DNA of 64,000 nt from Pterobdella sp. o SKG-2022 (taxonomy: Eukaryota > Annelida > Clitellata > Hirudinida > Piscicolidae), in contig OZ038320.1 in the NCBI GenBank assembly GCA_964035795.1, positions 21,284,589-21,348,588 of the forward strand. Direction: 5' to 3'. The notes under the pieces were generated by a model that did no database searches, was not told the DNA's origin, and saw only the letters and a list, made by a program, of their open reading frames with translations. The stretch's first letter is position 1. Every line of letters starts with the position of its first letter. Of the stretch, positions 39,034-58,315 are shown piece by piece. The position numbers were made by a program, and so were the translations under genes.

Positions 39034-42000
39034 TCATTGATTGCTTGTGAGGTTTGAAGCACGGAGGAAGTTTGATATTTCATCAGGGAGCTTAGGTACG
39101 TAATCAGCGGACTTCTCCAACGTGTGGGAGGCTCTGTTGGCTGCTGAGAACTTACATACTTCCTGCAAGTCGTGCACCTGCTCACCCAACTCTCTGGTGT
39201 TTCAGAAAATATATTTAAATAACTTAAATATGGAATTATCATTTTTTTTTAACTAGCTTTAATTTTGTATGAAAAATGAGTTGAAAACATCGCTAGGTAT
39301 GTTAGTGCAGCCCTAAGAAGTTGTGTGATAACAAAATCGAACTTGAAACAAAATGGTAATGATTGAACTGACTTCCAAGCAAGAGAAGAAGTGTGGGCAG
39401 CATAAGTATGTTTATCGACCTGGGTCCTCAGACTGATGATCTCCTCACTCAGGGTACTCAAAGTGCTCTTTAAGGCACTCTTCGAGCTGGTAAAATGGAT
39501 GATGCATCAGTTATGTATGTGTAGGCCAAGTGGTTAGCTTGAAAAATTATTATTGCAAAATGTTTCTGAAATAAAGTTTAATATTTATCAACATGAAACC
39601 ATAATAACATATAACTTAAAAAGTTTTAAAGATATATGTACAAAATAAAAATTTCAGTTTTAAAATAATATTGAATACAGATGATACAGTGAAGTATTGG
39701 AAAATTAAGTCAATAAAGAATCCGACCTGTGTTTTTTGAAATTTATATTCTTCGAGGTTTTAATTTTTAATATAACAATTGTATCATAATGGTTCAATAC
39801 TAAGACAGTTTCTCTTGGTTGTTGAGAGTTATAAACAAAATGAGGAGTGCAAAAAGAACTAGAAAGATAACCTATCAAAAACATTGAGTGTGGATTGGTC
39901 TTCCAGCAACTTCTGTAACTCTACTTTGTTGATTTTAAGCTCCAAGAGGTTATAAGAAGTTTCCATTGAAATCTGTGCAATTGAAAATCTAAATTCATAA
40001 CTGAAGTACTCATCAAAAACAATAAATTTTTCAATTGAACTAATCTATGATGTTTGAAAAATCTTAACGTTAAAATTTGACATATTTTTGATTTTCTATT
40101 AATCACATCACAAATTATATAGAAAGCGTTCACAATTGACTGCATTAACAAGCATTATAGGTTATTCAAAAGAAAAACCTCAGTGTGTTGTTTGAGGATG
40201 TCGGTAATGGCCTGTTTGAACTGCACGATACGGCTTCTCATCTCAACTCTCTCCTTCAACAACTCCCTAAACTTTGATTCCAGGCCCAAGAACTCTTGAA
40301 ATTTCGTCTGAAGATATTTTGAGTGAATTATTTATCATCGGTACAAATTGAAAGGATATGTGTGAAGAAGAAACTTAGTGGGATTAAAGGAATTTAATTC
40401 TTTTGAATGTTACAAGTAATTAAAAATTACTAATGGTATCTAAGTTTAGTAACAATAAGACTGTGTATTAAAAAATTGAAAGTTTACTCAAAAACTTAAC
40501 AATGTATCGTGGAATATTTTAAATGAACCTTCAGATTTGTTTTCGAGATACAAACATCAAAAATTATGCTAAGCCTAAAGAAAAACAAAATTTTTCTTCT
40601 TAAAATGATTCTCATCAATTTAATTATCCATCCACCTGATGTTGTATATCAAGTGCCGCCATTTCTGATGAATGTCTCTGCACCACTATCTCCATTCTCT
40701 CCTCTATTGAGGTCAGCTCTGCAGTTTTCTGTGACACCTTCCATTCTAGAGACTTGGAGCATAATTGATAATATGCTTTATATTTACGTAAAAATCATTG
40801 AATTATACAATAATTAAAACAATCAATTTTGCTATTAGAGTGATTTCATATATATTTATATAATTTTAAAGAGCTAAGTTGGTAATGAAATAGCATTAAA
40901 CAATTTATATTAATCAATTAAACAATCAAATGACGTTTGAAAGATATTTTCAAAGCAAACATGAATATTGAAAAGTTAAAAATAGACCACTTGCCATACC
41001 TTGATTTGATCTTGCAGAGCAGTCTCCATTGCTTCACTATCAGACACCTTCATCTTTAAATGATTCAACTCCGCCTTTTTCTCATCCAGCTTTAGCTTAA
41101 TCTCTTCAATTTTATTCATTAATGCCTTGTTCTTCTCTTCGTGTGCCGTGATGTTATCCTTTATTACTGCTATTTCTTTATCTTTCTCTTCTACTAAAAT
41201 ATTTACTTGGGTCAACTGATTTTTTACTTCAGTCATTGAAACTTTCAAAGTCGTGTTGAGAGCTTTTTCTGAAAACACCTTTTGGAAAATAACATAAGCT
41301 ATATATTTGCATAATTATTTTTTTAAAAATAATGATTTAAACGAACTTTCTTTTTTGCTTCTTTCACCATTGAATCTTTCTTTTCAACTTCTTCTTTCAA
41401 GCTATCTCTTTCCATGGTCAATTTACTGCATAAAAAAAGGCATTATTTCCATTAACTATAATATATTTTGAATAATATATTTTAAAAGCATGGCACTGAA
41501 CTATTATGAAAACTAATTCTTTTGCAAATGTCAAACTTTTTCTCAAGGTATACTTCTGTAACGACATGAAATAAGTCTTTCTTAACTTTACAACACATTG
41601 ATTACCAAGAAGTTTTACTCAAAATTAACCTTAAAAGTATTAAAATTTTTGAATATCTAAAATATTGCTATGGACCAAATTAAACATACAGCATAAGAAC
41701 TGTTTATTCAATTTAAATTGATTGTTATTTTTCATCTTAGTGCAAATAAGCCATAAATATAAACTTTTATGGAATTATTGTATAATAAACCTAATAAGCT
41801 CAAAGATCTCCTAAAGGCAAGCGACTTCAAAAGTCAATTCAATTACACTTTTTTATGAATAAATGTAAAAAAAGAAGACTAGGGCTGAAGCAGATTCAAA
41901 CCTAATGATGAGCTCCAATTGAACTGTCCTCTGTTGAAGCTCACTTAATTGGTCCTCAAACTCTCCTGAAGGACACTCCACAGTCTTTTCTTGCATGTTC

Positions 42001-45000
42001 AGTGTTTCTAACGTGAATGATTGAGTTTAAAAAAAATGAAATAATTTGAAAGTAATAGAATATTTAAAAAGTTTAAGAAATTATATATATTACTGTCATG
42101 GTTATTGACGTTAAACCACATGCAACTTAGCGTTCACAGCTACAGAATGCTTTTCTGTTATAACCTAGATAAGCAGTAACTACAAGTTGGATGCAGTCGA
42201 AAGCTGTTGCCTGTTACAACTTCAATACAGCGGGCTCTACTAGCAGGCATCGACAAACCAACGTTTGTCACTGTTTAAATTTTGCTTGAGAATGATTCTA
42301 GTTAACAAAAGCAAGAAAAATAACCCAGGTTTTAAAACGGCGTATCTTAGATACGATAATTTCAATTTTGACTTGGCTCAGTCCGATAGTTTTATACAAA
42401 TTTCGTCCCAAATAAAATGAATTATTCTCATCACAATATAATTATTTTATCTTAGTGTATTCACTCAACTACAGTTTATCTCAGTTACTGGGACAAAAAG
42501 AACAATATAATCTTTTCAAAAAAAATTACTGTTATATATATTAACCACTTTGTTTTTTTTTACTCCAAGCATCCTAGTCGTGGATAGGTGCTTCTCAGGT
42601 TCCCATCATGACCGTTATTAACCACTTAGATTATACTGCTGTAGATGTCCCAGTAACTGGGATTCACATCGGTCGGCCTAATTTATTGATAAACTATATA
42701 GTAATTTTAAAAATAAGCCGTTTTTATGGTAAAAAATTTGTATAAACTGCCTGTCATTCAACTCGAAAATATCGGAACTCAAAATCTACCGTGTTAGCAC
42801 TTGGGCAGTTTATCTTGTAATTGTCAACTTTCATGCTAACTTAAGGTATATTCAAGCAATGGTTTATTGATTTTTGAAACTCATATTGGTGTTGGTTTAA
42901 AAGTTTGTTGGTTTTTAAAGTTTTATATTTGATCGTATGTTAATTTTTCTATTATTTTCGAAGATTTATATACCTATTAAAAATGTTATAAATATAATAA
43001 AACCATGTAGTTTGGCCTTTTCTTTTTCAATAACGAGTTCATAATGCAATTTCAACTCCAATCTCTCTTGTTCTATTACTACTTTCACTTTGACCAGCTC
43101 TTCCTCCAACCCTTTTATTTCTTGTTTAAAAAAATATATAACTTAAAATACAAATTATAGAGTTGAGAAAATATTTTTTAAAACTACGAAGTCTTATATT
43201 TTGAAAGTTATATTCAAAAAACGAATAGAAAACAAGGATGAAACCTTGTTGGTAGCGGCCTATTTCCTCCTGGCTGGCTTGCACCACCCTCATCAATTCC
43301 CCCCTTAGTCTGTTCACCTCCCTCTCCATCGAGACTCTCCCTTCGTCCATTGAAGCCACCAGCTCACTCAAGCCTTCCTTCTGCTCTTTTATCAACTCAA
43401 ATTCTTCTCTCAGCATTGATAACTTTTCATTCTCTTTTTTGAGAGATTTATAAATTTCTTGTTCTTCAATTACAACATTTGTTTTCATTGAGTCGGGTTG
43501 AGTTTTAATTTTATTTTCTAAGATAATTATTGTGTCTTTCAAAGTTGCTATTTCTTTTTTTAACTCAATTAATTGTATGTTCTTGAGACTCAACCCTTCT
43601 TTCAATTCATTATAAGTTTCATCCATTATTTCATTTTTATTTGTTGGTCTTGTATCATCCCCTTCATTTTTATATCTTCCTCCATCAGAACTTTCATCAG
43701 CATTAATTTCTTTCCCTCTCAGTGTGTTCATCTCCTTCTCGTGACGTAATTCTTGCAGCTCATCTTCAAGCAATAACACCTACACAATAAAGACATTGGT
43801 CATTATGAATTCATTTTCGAGTAAAAGTTCATTTTAAAGTGAAAAATCTAATTTTTTTCAAATTAGAACTGTTTACAATAGAGATTATTAGCAAAACTAC
43901 AAAGTGAATACGAAGATTTTCGTATGATTAACTTATCAAGCCCCTAATGTTGAAAAGAAAAGAGACTATGAACCTTTGTTTGTGTCTAGTACAATTTTAG
44001 ATCACTAACCTTAGTATTGAGTTCTTGAATAAGCATAGTATGGTTTGTGAGTTGCAATTGTTTAATGAATTCGTCAGATTCTTTGGCGCCTCTTTTAGTC
44101 ACGTTCTCTACAGCACCTTGAAGCGCTTGGGTGTTCGTTTCAGTTACACTTCCTTTAGGCCCGTCTTCTAAAATCAAACGCTCATTATTTGTAGTTGAAT
44201 ATTCTTCCCTCTTTTCAACGTTTTCGTCTATTTTTGGTTTAGCTATTTTGATATCTCCTTCTTTCTGCCAAACCATGTTTGACACGTCTAGACCTTCGTA
44301 ATGGATCTTTTTAACCTTTTTAACTTCTTTCATGGGACTCCTTGAAAATCCATTTTTATTGATGAATTTAATGTAAAAAAATTGTATTTGTGTTGCAAAA
44401 TATTATAGATAGTATTTTCTAATTAATATAATTATATGAACTAACTTCAAGGTACTTGAGTTTTCGTGGTTCTGTAATGATTCAGCAGCAATATGATCTG
44501 TTTTCTCATCAACACTATTTTCTGAAGAGTTTTTTACCAAAATTAAATCATTATATTTCTCTTCTAAATCTTTAAATTTCTTTCTCAATTCAAAAGAATC
44601 TTTTTTTCCATTTAATAATTCAACGGCAATCAGTTGTTTTTCTTTATTTTCTGATATATATTTTTCATTCAATTCATTACATTGTCTTCTAAAATTTTCT
44701 TTAAGTTCATTTATGTCTTCTAATTTTTTTTCAGATATTTTACTCGTCTCTTCAAATATTTCCTTTTCCTTATTTTTAAAGGAGATGTTAACGGCATTTA
44801 ACTCAGTGTTGCTTTTTTTCAACTCATCAACTGCAAGGCTTAAATCTAGTTTATCTTGTTCAAGCTTTGACACTTGTTTTCTCATTTCTTCAATCTGAGC
44901 AATATAACTCAAAAGTTTACTATCATCAGTGATATTGGAATCCTTCCTGTAATGCTCACTCACTCCTCTTTCACATAGTTCATGCGCAGAGTTGTTTTGG

Positions 45001-48000
45001 AAATTAAGTTGCTGGCTTTCCTTGTCAAGATGTGACACAGGAATATCCTGCAAAATCAATCCAGAACTTTTGAAATAATTTTTTTCTGAATAGTCCTTGG
45101 TTAGTTTAGTATTCAGGTCTTTAAGTTTGGCTAACTCTTTATCTTTAAGATTCAAATTTTTTTCAAAGACTTGAAGTTTAGATTCAGTGGCAGAATGTGT
45201 TTCTTTCAAGTGTTGCGTGTCTTTTCTTGTTTGTTCAAGTTCAGTTTGAACTTTCAATAAATCCGCCTAAAAAAGATTAAATCACTAAAAATATTTGCAA
45301 AATATTATGTTTCGACATCATACACCCTTAAAATTCATATACTAGAACTACAGCATAAGCACCAAAAAAGCGTCAAACTAAATTTATTTACTTAACGTTA
45401 ATAATTAATAATAAAACCTTCATAAAGTCTCGTTCACGTATCACAACTTCCAAGGCTTTGCCCTCAGAACCTTTCATCCTTTCAATTTCTTCCTGTAACA
45501 TCGACACAACCTGCTCCAACTCCTGGATGCTTTTCTCTTTTTGTTTTATTTGATCTTCCAACACCACCATCTTTTCAGTTTTTTCGTTTAATTCAATATG
45601 TTTTTCTTCAGCTACTTTCTTATTATGTTCATTTTCTTTTTTGGTTTCTTGATATTCTCTTTTACAATTTTCAAAACTCTCCTTCACTTCTTCATAATTT
45701 TTTTCTAATTGCAAATAGCTGATTTTATTGTGTTTGATTTCTTTTTCATCGTTTGTTCCAACGCTATCAGCAATATCATTATTTACAGTTGTTGTATTTT
45801 TTAACTGTTGACCTGAGACCTCTTCTTTAACTTCTTTAGCAGCTTTGACAGGCCTAGAAGTGAGAGAGAAGTAGAGCTTATTTGATTGGTTGAATGAGAC
45901 CTCTCTTTCTATCAAATCTGCCTCTATATCTTCTAATCTTTGAGCCAATAATTCTTTTTCTTTCAGCAATTGTTGCTCCATCTGACCAAAATATTGATTT
46001 ATCAATATCATTATACTCACTCATGAATGACATAACTCGAAAATGGTTAAATTATCGAAAACCTGTGTGTATTCTGAAAAATGAATTTTTTCAGCTGATT
46101 CAAGCTAAATTTTATAATATTTTATGAACTTACATCAGCAAGACTCAATCTTAGGCGCACGTTTTCGGCTTTCAACTTTTCAATGTTTGTTGATTTGGTA
46201 ATGCATTGCATTTTTAAAGTACCTATTTCGTTTTGTAATTCTTTCTTTTCTCTTTGACACGTGAACAACTGGTCCTAAAAGTTAAACATAGCAATACAAT
46301 AATGTATTAACACATAGTGGGTTTTAATTATTATGAAAGTTTTATGCTTCTTAAATACTTTGGAGAAAAATGAAAGTAGAATAGTTTGACGAACTTTATA
46401 CCAATCTTTGGCAGACAAGGCATCAGCAAGCTCATTTGAGAGATGGGTACAGTGGTTGTTAGAGAGAAGTTCTGACTGCTTGCTACTCTGTGCTTGTTGG
46501 TACCACTCAGCTGCCTTTGCCTTCATCTCACTCAACACGGCTTCTTTTGATGAAAACTTGGTGAAGGTTTGAAAGTTTATGTTACATTTGAAGAATGATT
46601 TTCAAACTTTCAAATTGTTAAAAAGTAAAATATTAAGTTTAGGAAAATTGTTTATATACATTTGAAGATTGAAACTGAACAATATATATGAAATAGATTC
46701 TGAAACTGTATGAGCAAATATGATAATTGGTATAATCATTTTATTCAAAGCTCACTTCCTGTCTGAGGGCATTCAGTTTGGAGTCGAGACTTGATGAGGC
46801 GGCTTGTTCACTCTCCAGTGAAGTCATTAACAACCTTATCTCTTCATCTTTATCATGAATCAAGTTGTTTGCCTCTAAAATAACTTCTTCTAATTGATTC
46901 TTTTTAACTGCCAGGCTTTCTAGTTGTTTCAACAAACCTTGGCAATACTCATTGTTCTTCAACTCATTTTCACTTAGCATTGTGACCTCTATTTTGGAGC
47001 TTGAGAGTTTTAATGATGGATCAAAATAAAATTTGAATAAATCAATAATAATTGAAAGATTTATAGACTATTCAATACATATCAAGGTGTTTAAGCCTCA
47101 ATTAATAATCCAAAAACCAATGTGATTAAAGATATATAAAGAATGAAATAAGCTATATCTTAGTGAGCAGCAAACAAAATTTTAAAAATCAAAACCACTA
47201 AAAAACATAAAATTATCCTAATGCTTCAAAAATATTGCCCACTTAGCCTTGGCTTGGTTTGCAAGTTGTTCATTTTGAGAAATAAGTTGAGCATTATTGT
47301 GTTGCACAGCTTCTAGTCGACCTTCCAAAACTTTAACTTGCTTCATCAATTCATGCATTTTCATTCCATCTTCTCCACAATTTATACAGAATTTTTCTTT
47401 GATATTTATTATTCCATCTATACTTGAAACTCTTTCAGTTATAGTAATTTCTTGTTTTTTGTGGCTGTGCATTTTAATGGATTCATCAAATTCTTGAAGA
47501 AGCTCTTCAAGATTGGGATGATTAAATTTTATGTTTTTTTTTTTCACTTCTTTTTTCTTTGTGCTTAAAGACTTGAAGTCTAATTTGTTAAATATTGTTC
47601 TCTCTGTGACCATTTCACTAGCTGGAATTCGAACTAATTCTATTCTTCCTTCATTTATATTTTCTTCACCCAACTTTTTTTCACTATTTATATTAACATT
47701 TTCTTTCAATTCATCCAAAAACCTAACTTCTTTTTTAATTTTTTTACTATTCTTTGATTCTGGAGTATTTAATGAAACATTGTCACCAGTTTTACCTGTT
47801 ATTCATTATTATATTTGGAAAATTTACTAGAGCATAAAATAAACTTGGATTGTGAAAAGCATTCTAAACTGGTTGAAAATTTTATAAATTTAATTATTTA
47901 TTCAAGATATTTCTTTTTTTATGAGTTATAAAAAGAACTATTTAAATTAATTGACAGGCTAATGAAGCTAAAAACCTATCACAGATGTTTGCATTGCAAG

Positions 48001-48599
48001 TGCTTGTACAGTTCCAGTGAAGGCTTTGAAAGATGAAGATGATGAAGTAGGAAAGTGAAATGAATATGGATAGGGCTCATTATTGGCAATAACCTGTTAC
48101 AAACATTTTTTACTTTAATATTCTGATGCTCATCATTCTAATAATTTCACCTTATCAATACTTGTATCTTCAGAAGTATCTGAAAGTAAACAAATATAGT
48201 TTTACATTTAGTTTTTTAGAAACATTGTATGTTTTTAGCAATTTTGAATTAAAATATAATTCTTGATTTATAAAAAATTTTTTGTAAGAACATGTGAAAC
48301 GAATTTTATTTAATTAAAATTTCGATAAGTTCAATTTTATCATAATTTATTAGTGAGCTTTTTTATCTAATTTTGTAATCTAATGATAAATATCGAAATA
48401 TATTTTTCTTAAATATCTATTATAATTTTGAAAAAAACTTACAAGAAAAAGGAGTTGGAGAAATTGATGATTTTATATCTCCAGTGAATTCCTCATCATA
48501 ACTAACAAGATTGCTAAAAGAATTCAAATTTTCATATTTTTCTCCTAATGTTTGACGTTCGAAATTTATTTGATTTAAAGAAACAGAAAATGGCTCCAT
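39034..48599 (-). CDS. GOLGA3: Long coiled-coil protein, golgin-160 (GOLGA3)-like
   Basis: Predicted Golgi-associated coiled-coil protein. Exons (minus): 48443-48599, 48151-48179, 47976-48093, 47243-47795, 46756-46999, 46395-46556, 46134-46274, 45418-45981, 44446-45266, 44010-44340, 43245-43779, 43004-43120, 41902-42007, 41347-41425, 41000-41278, 40636-40752, 40179-40307, 39872-39972, 39373-39486, 39034-39193; all phases agree, 1618 residues (human golgin-160 1498). A head of about 270 residues is Ser/Lys-rich and includes SSSSFKAFTGTVQALAMQTS; the rest is heptad-rich coiled coil. The best family link is IEKLKAENVRLRLSLADMEQ with LLAQRLEDIEADLIEREVSF, matching human LKLENVSLSQQL...IAAQLQGIEADMLDQEAAF, and a preceding AAEWYQQAQ like human RQWYQQQLA. 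Coiled coils align easily by chance, so orthology is probable, not certain. The start (48599) is the first ATG in frame; a further 5' exon may exist at 49371-49478. Confidence 0.75.
42100..42515 (+). repeat. Dispersed repeat, family A (longer copy)
   Basis: Begins GACGTTAAACCACATGCAAC, contains TAGCAGGCATCGACAAACCA and ends with CAGTTACTGGGACAAAAAGA followed by ACAATATAATCTT, matching both ends and the middle of 37361-37700. It lies in an intron of the golgin-like gene. Confidence 0.6.
42540..42627 (-). mobile_element. Severely 5'-truncated jockey-like insertion with 11-bp target duplication
   Basis: The 66 bases 42551-42616 are, on the minus strand, GGTCATGATGGGAACCTGAG, GCACCTATCCACGACTAGGA and TGCTTGGAGTAAAAAAAAAC, the same 3' end as the element at 22648. 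They are flanked by ATTAACCACTT at 42540-42550 and 42617-42627, a clean target-site duplication. Confidence 0.85.
42628..42720. repeat. Dispersed repeat, family A (inverted partner)
   Basis: AGATTATACTGCTGTAGATG then CCCAGTAACTGGGATTCACA and GTCGGCCTAATTTATTGATA matches the repeat at 11001 in the same orientation, and is inverted relative to 42100-42515. The two flank the small jockey-like insertion. Confidence 0.6.
43973..43997. repeat. Solo end of a foldback element
   Basis: GAACCTTTGTTTGTGTCTAG followed by TACA matches the right arm of the foldback at 56955-57022 (AACCTTTTGTTTGTGTCTAG). Only one arm is seen. It lies in intron 10 of the golgin-like gene. Confidence 0.45.
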
Positions 48600-49370
48600 T
48601 GCGACTTTTTTAAAGGTATTTAAACCATCATAAGTACGATTTGAAGGAAACAATTACCTTACACATGTATATATATTTAAATGAAAACTTTTGTTTTTAA
48701 AAATGAATTTTAAAAAAGTTAAGATAAAGTTGAATTAAATAATTTTTATATATCTTTATTTTAGATGAAAATATGGTTAAATATTTTTTTTAAACAAAGT
48801 AATTATAAACTTTTTCTTAAGTTAATAACTTAAGCTGATAGTGGAACAACGGAAAATTAAAATAAAAGTAATGAATTAAAAATATTGGAATGAAAAAAAT
48901 TCTTATTGAAAAAAACCCAACTGTAATGTGAAATGAATGAAACGATGTTTAAAAAAAATGTATTTGGCCCAATATCTTGGATAAAAACCAATAAAATAAT
49001 AGGAAAATTAAAACGGAGACAGGGAAAAATACTGGCTGCATTCCACGAACAAGTTTTTAGGTCGTTAGGTTCTTTTTCCAATTTTAATTTTTTTTGTTTT
49101 CAATATGTTTTTATTCGTTACTTTAATTTGAGTTGTCCGTTTTTACACTATTAATGAAGATGTTTTAAGAAAGTTTTGAACCATACATGCCAACATAGAA
49201 AAAAAAATTAGTTAGATATAAGTTTTTAATTTTATAGGGATAAAACTCCTCTATAATTTAGAATTAACTTGCTTTATTATTAAAAAAATTATTTCATGAA
49301 ACTTAAAAAACTGTTATAATAAAAACAAACTATTGTTTAATATTATATAAGACTATATAATCGCATTAAC

Positions 49371-49478
49371 TTCCTCTGCTGAAAATAAATGTGCTGAGAA
49401 AAATAAGGGAGGAGTATTAGGACTATCATAACGATTGCGTATTAACTTGAGATAATCATCTTGTAAACTGTCGAGCAT
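49371..49478 (-). CDS. Possible 5' coding exon, unassigned
   Basis: The minus strand has ATG followed by 36 open codons (MLDSLQDDYLKLIRNRYDSP then NTPPLFFSAHLFSAEE) ending at a GTTAAT donor in phase 0. Composition is more protein-like and less A/T-biased than nearby DNA. It could be an upstream exon of the golgin-like gene, but the first modelled exon of that gene has no phase-0 acceptor, so an intermediate exon would be needed. I do not recognise the peptide. Confidence 0.35.
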
Positions 49479-51055
49479 TATGATAATTCAACTAATTCCC
49501 AAATAATAACCTATACTTCCGTGGCGTTCGAAAACCCAATTACGATGGATTCTCGAAAGATTTTTTACTTTTTTTGATGATTTTTTAGATGAATTCATTT
49601 TCATGAAATTGAACTATCGTTTCAAATTAAAATGATTTTGAATATATACTCATTAATAATTAAATGGAATCTATTGAAACATGTATTGAGTTTTTTTGAT
49701 TTTTGAACAAAATTATTTCATTTTCAATAATATTTTTGGTGAACTAAGTCGAATTTCAGAAAAATTTTCAAAAAGTTATCAAAAAACATTCACTTTATAT
49801 ATTAAATACATCTCTTACATAAAATGTACGCAACGCGGCTTCAATAAAAACGGGAATATATAAAGAAGAGCCTTTTGACAAAACACGATAGGTTTATAGA
49901 AATATACCCAAACTTTATGCTTTTTAAATCGAAACCTATATTTAGATATCATTTTTTTAGTTGAACACTTGGTTATATATTTCTTTTTCTTCAGGTGAGT
50001 TAAGCTGTTATTGATTCGAGTTTATAAATTATATTTCAAGAGCTATTTCAAGATTTTTCAATTACTGGCAATATTGCATATTTTAAAAATATTTATCTGC
50101 TAGAAGTGTGTTTTATGAAAGTTTTACATTATTTAAAATTATTTTCAAAAGCCCAAAAAATGTAAATCGTGGAAAAACATCTTTGTTACTAGATTGGGAT
50201 GCTTTATACAACTTTTGATTTTCATTGGCTGCAAACCTTTGATACTTCATTCATACAATCCTTATGTTCAAATTTAATTACTTGAACTTCAATACTTTTT
50301 TATATATTAAAGAACGTAAAAACAGAAAAGTTTAATCATCAAGAATACAATAGCATAACCTTTTTAAGCATTAAACAAATATTATAATGTTTAATGATAT
50401 GAAGGTTGAGTTTATCTTTAAAATAAAACAATTCACTAAAAAAAATTTTTTTCGTTTAAAATTATTCAAAACTTTCTTTTTTAAAAATTCAATAGTTTTT
50501 TTTGAAAAAACTCTTTATAGGGATAATTAAGGGAAATACTTTTTCACTTGAGAAGGTAGTGTAATTTTAATAAATATTTTTTCGATCTAGTGATGAAAGT
50601 AGCTGATTTTGATTTCAATAAATAGAGAATAAACGTATCAGATCAATAATTTAAACTAGATAAAAAACAGAATAATGAATCTTTTTTTCTCATGATGAAA
50701 TGACATCAAAGTTGAAGGTGGAGAAATAATTGAAACATCACTTTTTTCGTCGACTTTTACTCATTTAGCTGCGAGTGGAATGTTTTGACAGTGCACTCAT
50801 TTGTTTATTATTTTAGTTAAAAGATGCTAGTAATAACTTGTATTTTATATATCACTATACTAAGCTTTCATATCTTATATTAGCTAACCATAATTGCTCT
50901 TCTCTTTTCTAGTTAAACTGTCATTTAGTACTATTACAATACGATTGTTGTGCGACACTGAAAAGTGCAAACAAATTTTACATACCATCTAAATAGAAGC
51001 ACAGATATTCAAAAAATTATATTATTTTTGTTCTTGTTGTTAGATCTTTTTCCAA

Positions 51056-51059
<4 letters not shown>

Positions 51060-51095
<36 letters not shown>

Positions 51096-51104
51096 ATATA
51101 TATA
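51060..51104. repeat. (TA)n microsatellite
   Basis: About 45 bases of alternating TA with two TG interruptions. Confidence 0.95.
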
Positions 51105-52403
51105 CTAATTTAAACTTAGTTAATTTTTAATGTATTCAAGAAAGTCTTTTAGCTGGTGGCCAAAAAAAATAATTCCCACAAAAAACTATTGTTGCATTGT
51201 GCAACGAGTAACTTTTTGAAGGCATGCAAAGGGACTACTGGTTCTACTATCATATTCTTTTTCTTGAAAAATCAGTGGAAGGACTTTTGACAAATATGAT
51301 TTTTAAAATATTTAGAAATGATTCTGTATATAATTAAAATTTACTCAAATCAGATTATATTGATGTACATGTAACAGTAATCGAGGCAGAAGTGCTAATA
51401 ACATCGTTAATGGCTACTGTTATTCTCGTGCTGAGGTCCATGGGACGTTAAAATAAGGTCTTAGATACAGAAATAAAATTGGATGAGTAAAAATAATCAA
51501 AGTCATCCTTAAATTAAGGTTGAATTTTGAGATACAAAAAAATAATTATACTTCTGAAAAACAAACATGATAGATTATATGTTTAAGTTAAAGGCTTGTG
51601 TGTGAATACTCGTGAAGATCGATAAAGTATTTATTAATGACTTCTAAACACTTTGAGCAATACTTTCACGGGCTATATAAAGGTAGTAGTCCAACTTTAT
51701 TTTATTGATTCACAATGTTTAGATAACAATGAGTTTATTAAGTTTGATAATTGTAAAGACTAGTTATTTAAAAAATCAAAATTTTCTAAAGTTTGTATTT
51801 TATTGCGTTTCACTAATAATAGATCCATTAGTTATTTGTTTTATAAACTAAACTTTCAAAGCTATAAACTATTTATGTTATAGGAAAATTATAGTTCAGA
51901 AAATTGAGATTAAATCTTTCAATAAAATTATTTGGAAAAAATTATTTAGAAGTTTATCTTCAAATATTCACCTCCTCTATGAATGAGGCTAAAAACGACA
52001 ATATAAAAAAAGTAGTGAAAAAACTATACAAAAATTAAAAGCGCTAAATGTAGATAGACAAAAAGCAATAGCTGTATGAAAAAGCCCAGTTCATGAGCCG
52101 AAACTTAAGTAATGTTCAAATGTTTTCAAATAATTTATCTTTTTATAAGGTCATTATCTCATACTTAACCAAACCTGTAAATTGTAAAGTACACACGACA
52201 GTGTATGCTTCATTTAGTTTACAAAATATACTAACTTCTACTTTATATTTAGTATAATATTTGTATTCTTTGTACTCTCTCTAATCATTCGATGTTATAA
52301 TTGATAATTTATTTTTTTGCATATATATTACTATTTCAATTAATTGTTTTGTTATATATTTCCGACTTTATTATTGATTTGTTATACACTTTTGTAGTTA
52401 ACA

Positions 52404-58315
<5,912 letters not shown>

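Larger units (their letters stand above)
48660..52403. other. Intergenic region between golgin-like gene and glutamate transporter
   Basis: About 3.7 kb of AT-rich DNA between two divergent genes. It contains a possible 5' exon on the minus strand (49371-49478) and a TA microsatellite at 51060-51104. A short stretch at 51350-51460 starts AGATTATATTGATGTACATG, a diverged family A repeat end. Nothing else is supported. Confidence 0.55.

Noticed and set aside
47297..47830. Plus-strand Ser/Phe-rich frames inside the golgin-like gene
   Set aside because: They are complements of Glu/Lys-rich coiled-coil exons.
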